A DNA stretch of 64,000 nt from Porphyra umbilicalis (lineage: Eukaryota; Rhodophyta; Bangiophyceae; Bangiales; Bangiaceae): positions 186,001 through 250,000 of the forward strand of contig KV918829.1 in assembly GCA_002049455.2 (NCBI GenBank). Reading direction: 5' to 3'. Position numbers and translations under genes: made by a program. Below, in pieces: positions 63,640 to 64,000 of this stretch. The stretch's first letter is position 1. The number at the start of each line of letters is the position of its first letter. The notes under the pieces are model-generated. The model did not search any database. It was not told the origin of the DNA and worked only from the letters and a program-made list of their open reading frames with translations.

Positions 63640-64000
63640 AACAACTAACAACCCCCAGTATGGGGTACCCCTCGCACACACCCCCGACAATAGATCCAAC
63701 CCAACTAGGGACAAGCCCACCGGGGGCCGGGTCGCGCCTCACTGAGCGCCCCGGCGCCCCACTCAAACCTGGGTACCTACTCCCTACCCGGCGAGCGCGG
63801 GCGGTCGTCGCGGACGTACCCCCCAAACTGGTCGTAACCCGAATGGTCCGGGTACTCCTGGGCCGACCCCCGGTCCGAGGGGCCCGGCCCCCACGACGAG
63901 CGCGGCACCCTACTCGGTGCCTCCCCCGCCGCGGAGAACCCCCCACCAGTGGAGGGGTAGCCGCCCCCATGGTAGGGCGCGGCTGAGCCCGCATGCTCCC
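63640..64000. other. 3' region after Pol, element end beyond the window
   Basis: A TATAAAACAACTAACAAC stretch directly follows the Pol stop. The rest is C-rich and does not match the region upstream of Gag, so the 3' LTR is either not yet reached or not recognisable here. Confidence 0.4.

Larger units (their letters stand above)
57429..64000 (+). mobile_element. Ty3/gypsy chromovirus, looks whole in the visible part
   Basis: The element has a Gag frame with a zinc knuckle and a separate Pol frame with protease, reverse transcriptase, RNase H, integrase and a C-terminal chromodomain, in the Ty3 order. Both main frames are open throughout, so no breaks are visible and the copy is probably young. 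The 3' LTR is not recognised before the window ends, so the element extends past 64000. Its GC content and codon use are clearly less extreme than in the host genes upstream. Confidence 0.9.

Noticed and set aside
63640-64000. 3' LTR of the Ty3 element inside the window
   Set aside because: No stretch matches the region before Gag; the LTR must begin later or is not recognisable.
1-64000. CRISPR array, rRNA, bacterial operons or riboswitches
   Set aside because: No regular repeat-spacer array, no rRNA-like conserved stretch, and introns plus retrotransposons show eukaryotic nuclear DNA.

Overview
The window is nuclear DNA of a eukaryote with very high GC. Three genes have short spliceosomal introns (about 140-190 bp, donors GTACGT or GTATGT, C/T-rich acceptors). 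Host genes are few, Ala/Gly/Pro-rich, and lie between dense layers of transposable elements. This composition, a single-chain NADH-fumarate reductase, a malectin-like secreted protein with a proline-rich tail, and a chromodomain Ty3 element would suit a bangiophyte red alga (Porphyra/Pyropia type). No marker gene fixes that, so it is an inference. Random ORFs are expected everywhere at this GC, and only those with recognisable or coherent protein content are called here.

Layout. 1-7.3 kb: foldback and terminal-inverted-repeat (TIR) elements, GC-rich modules and two weakly supported small genes. 7.3-13.6 kb: a three-layer nest, in which an outer ~0.48 kb element holds a 4.7 kb hAT transposon and its right end is split by a pogo-like element; a copy of the same TIR at 7.33 kb acts as an empty site. 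13.6-15.5 kb: tandem copies of an unclassified repeat that recurs at 35.4 and 51.1 kb. 17.6-20.65 kb: fumarate reductase fused to a cytochrome-b5-reductase-like NADH module (three exons). 21.4-24.4 kb: a BTB-MATH gene cut inside its MATH domain by a TA-flanked 1.36 kb element. 24.5-32.4 kb: an almost pure G/C block with one recognisable gene, a HELCH metalloprotease-like protein. 32.8 kb: a small secreted Cys/Asp-rich protein. 34.5-39.6 kb: a foldback element abutting a complete-ended PIF/Harbinger element (3,266 bp, 29-bp perfect TIRs, TAA target duplications). 40.3-44.9 kb: a large secreted malectin/proline-rich/Cys-rich protein. 45-53 kb: gene-poor DNA with one small secreted-protein candidate and more TIR elements. 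53.6 kb to the end: a broken Ty1/copia fossil and, in opposite orientation, a Ty3/gypsy chromovirus that looks whole as far as it is visible.

The recognisable host genes point to three jobs: anaerobic redox balancing (fumarate reductase), substrate selection for ubiquitin ligases (BTB-MATH), and extracellular matrix or wall proteins (malectin/Pro-rich, metalloprotease, Cys-rich). No operon-like logic joins them. In the GC-richest genes the reading frame repeatedly changes exactly at G or C homopolymer runs, which suggests run-length errors in the assembly rather than decay; this should be kept in mind when using the CDS coordinates.
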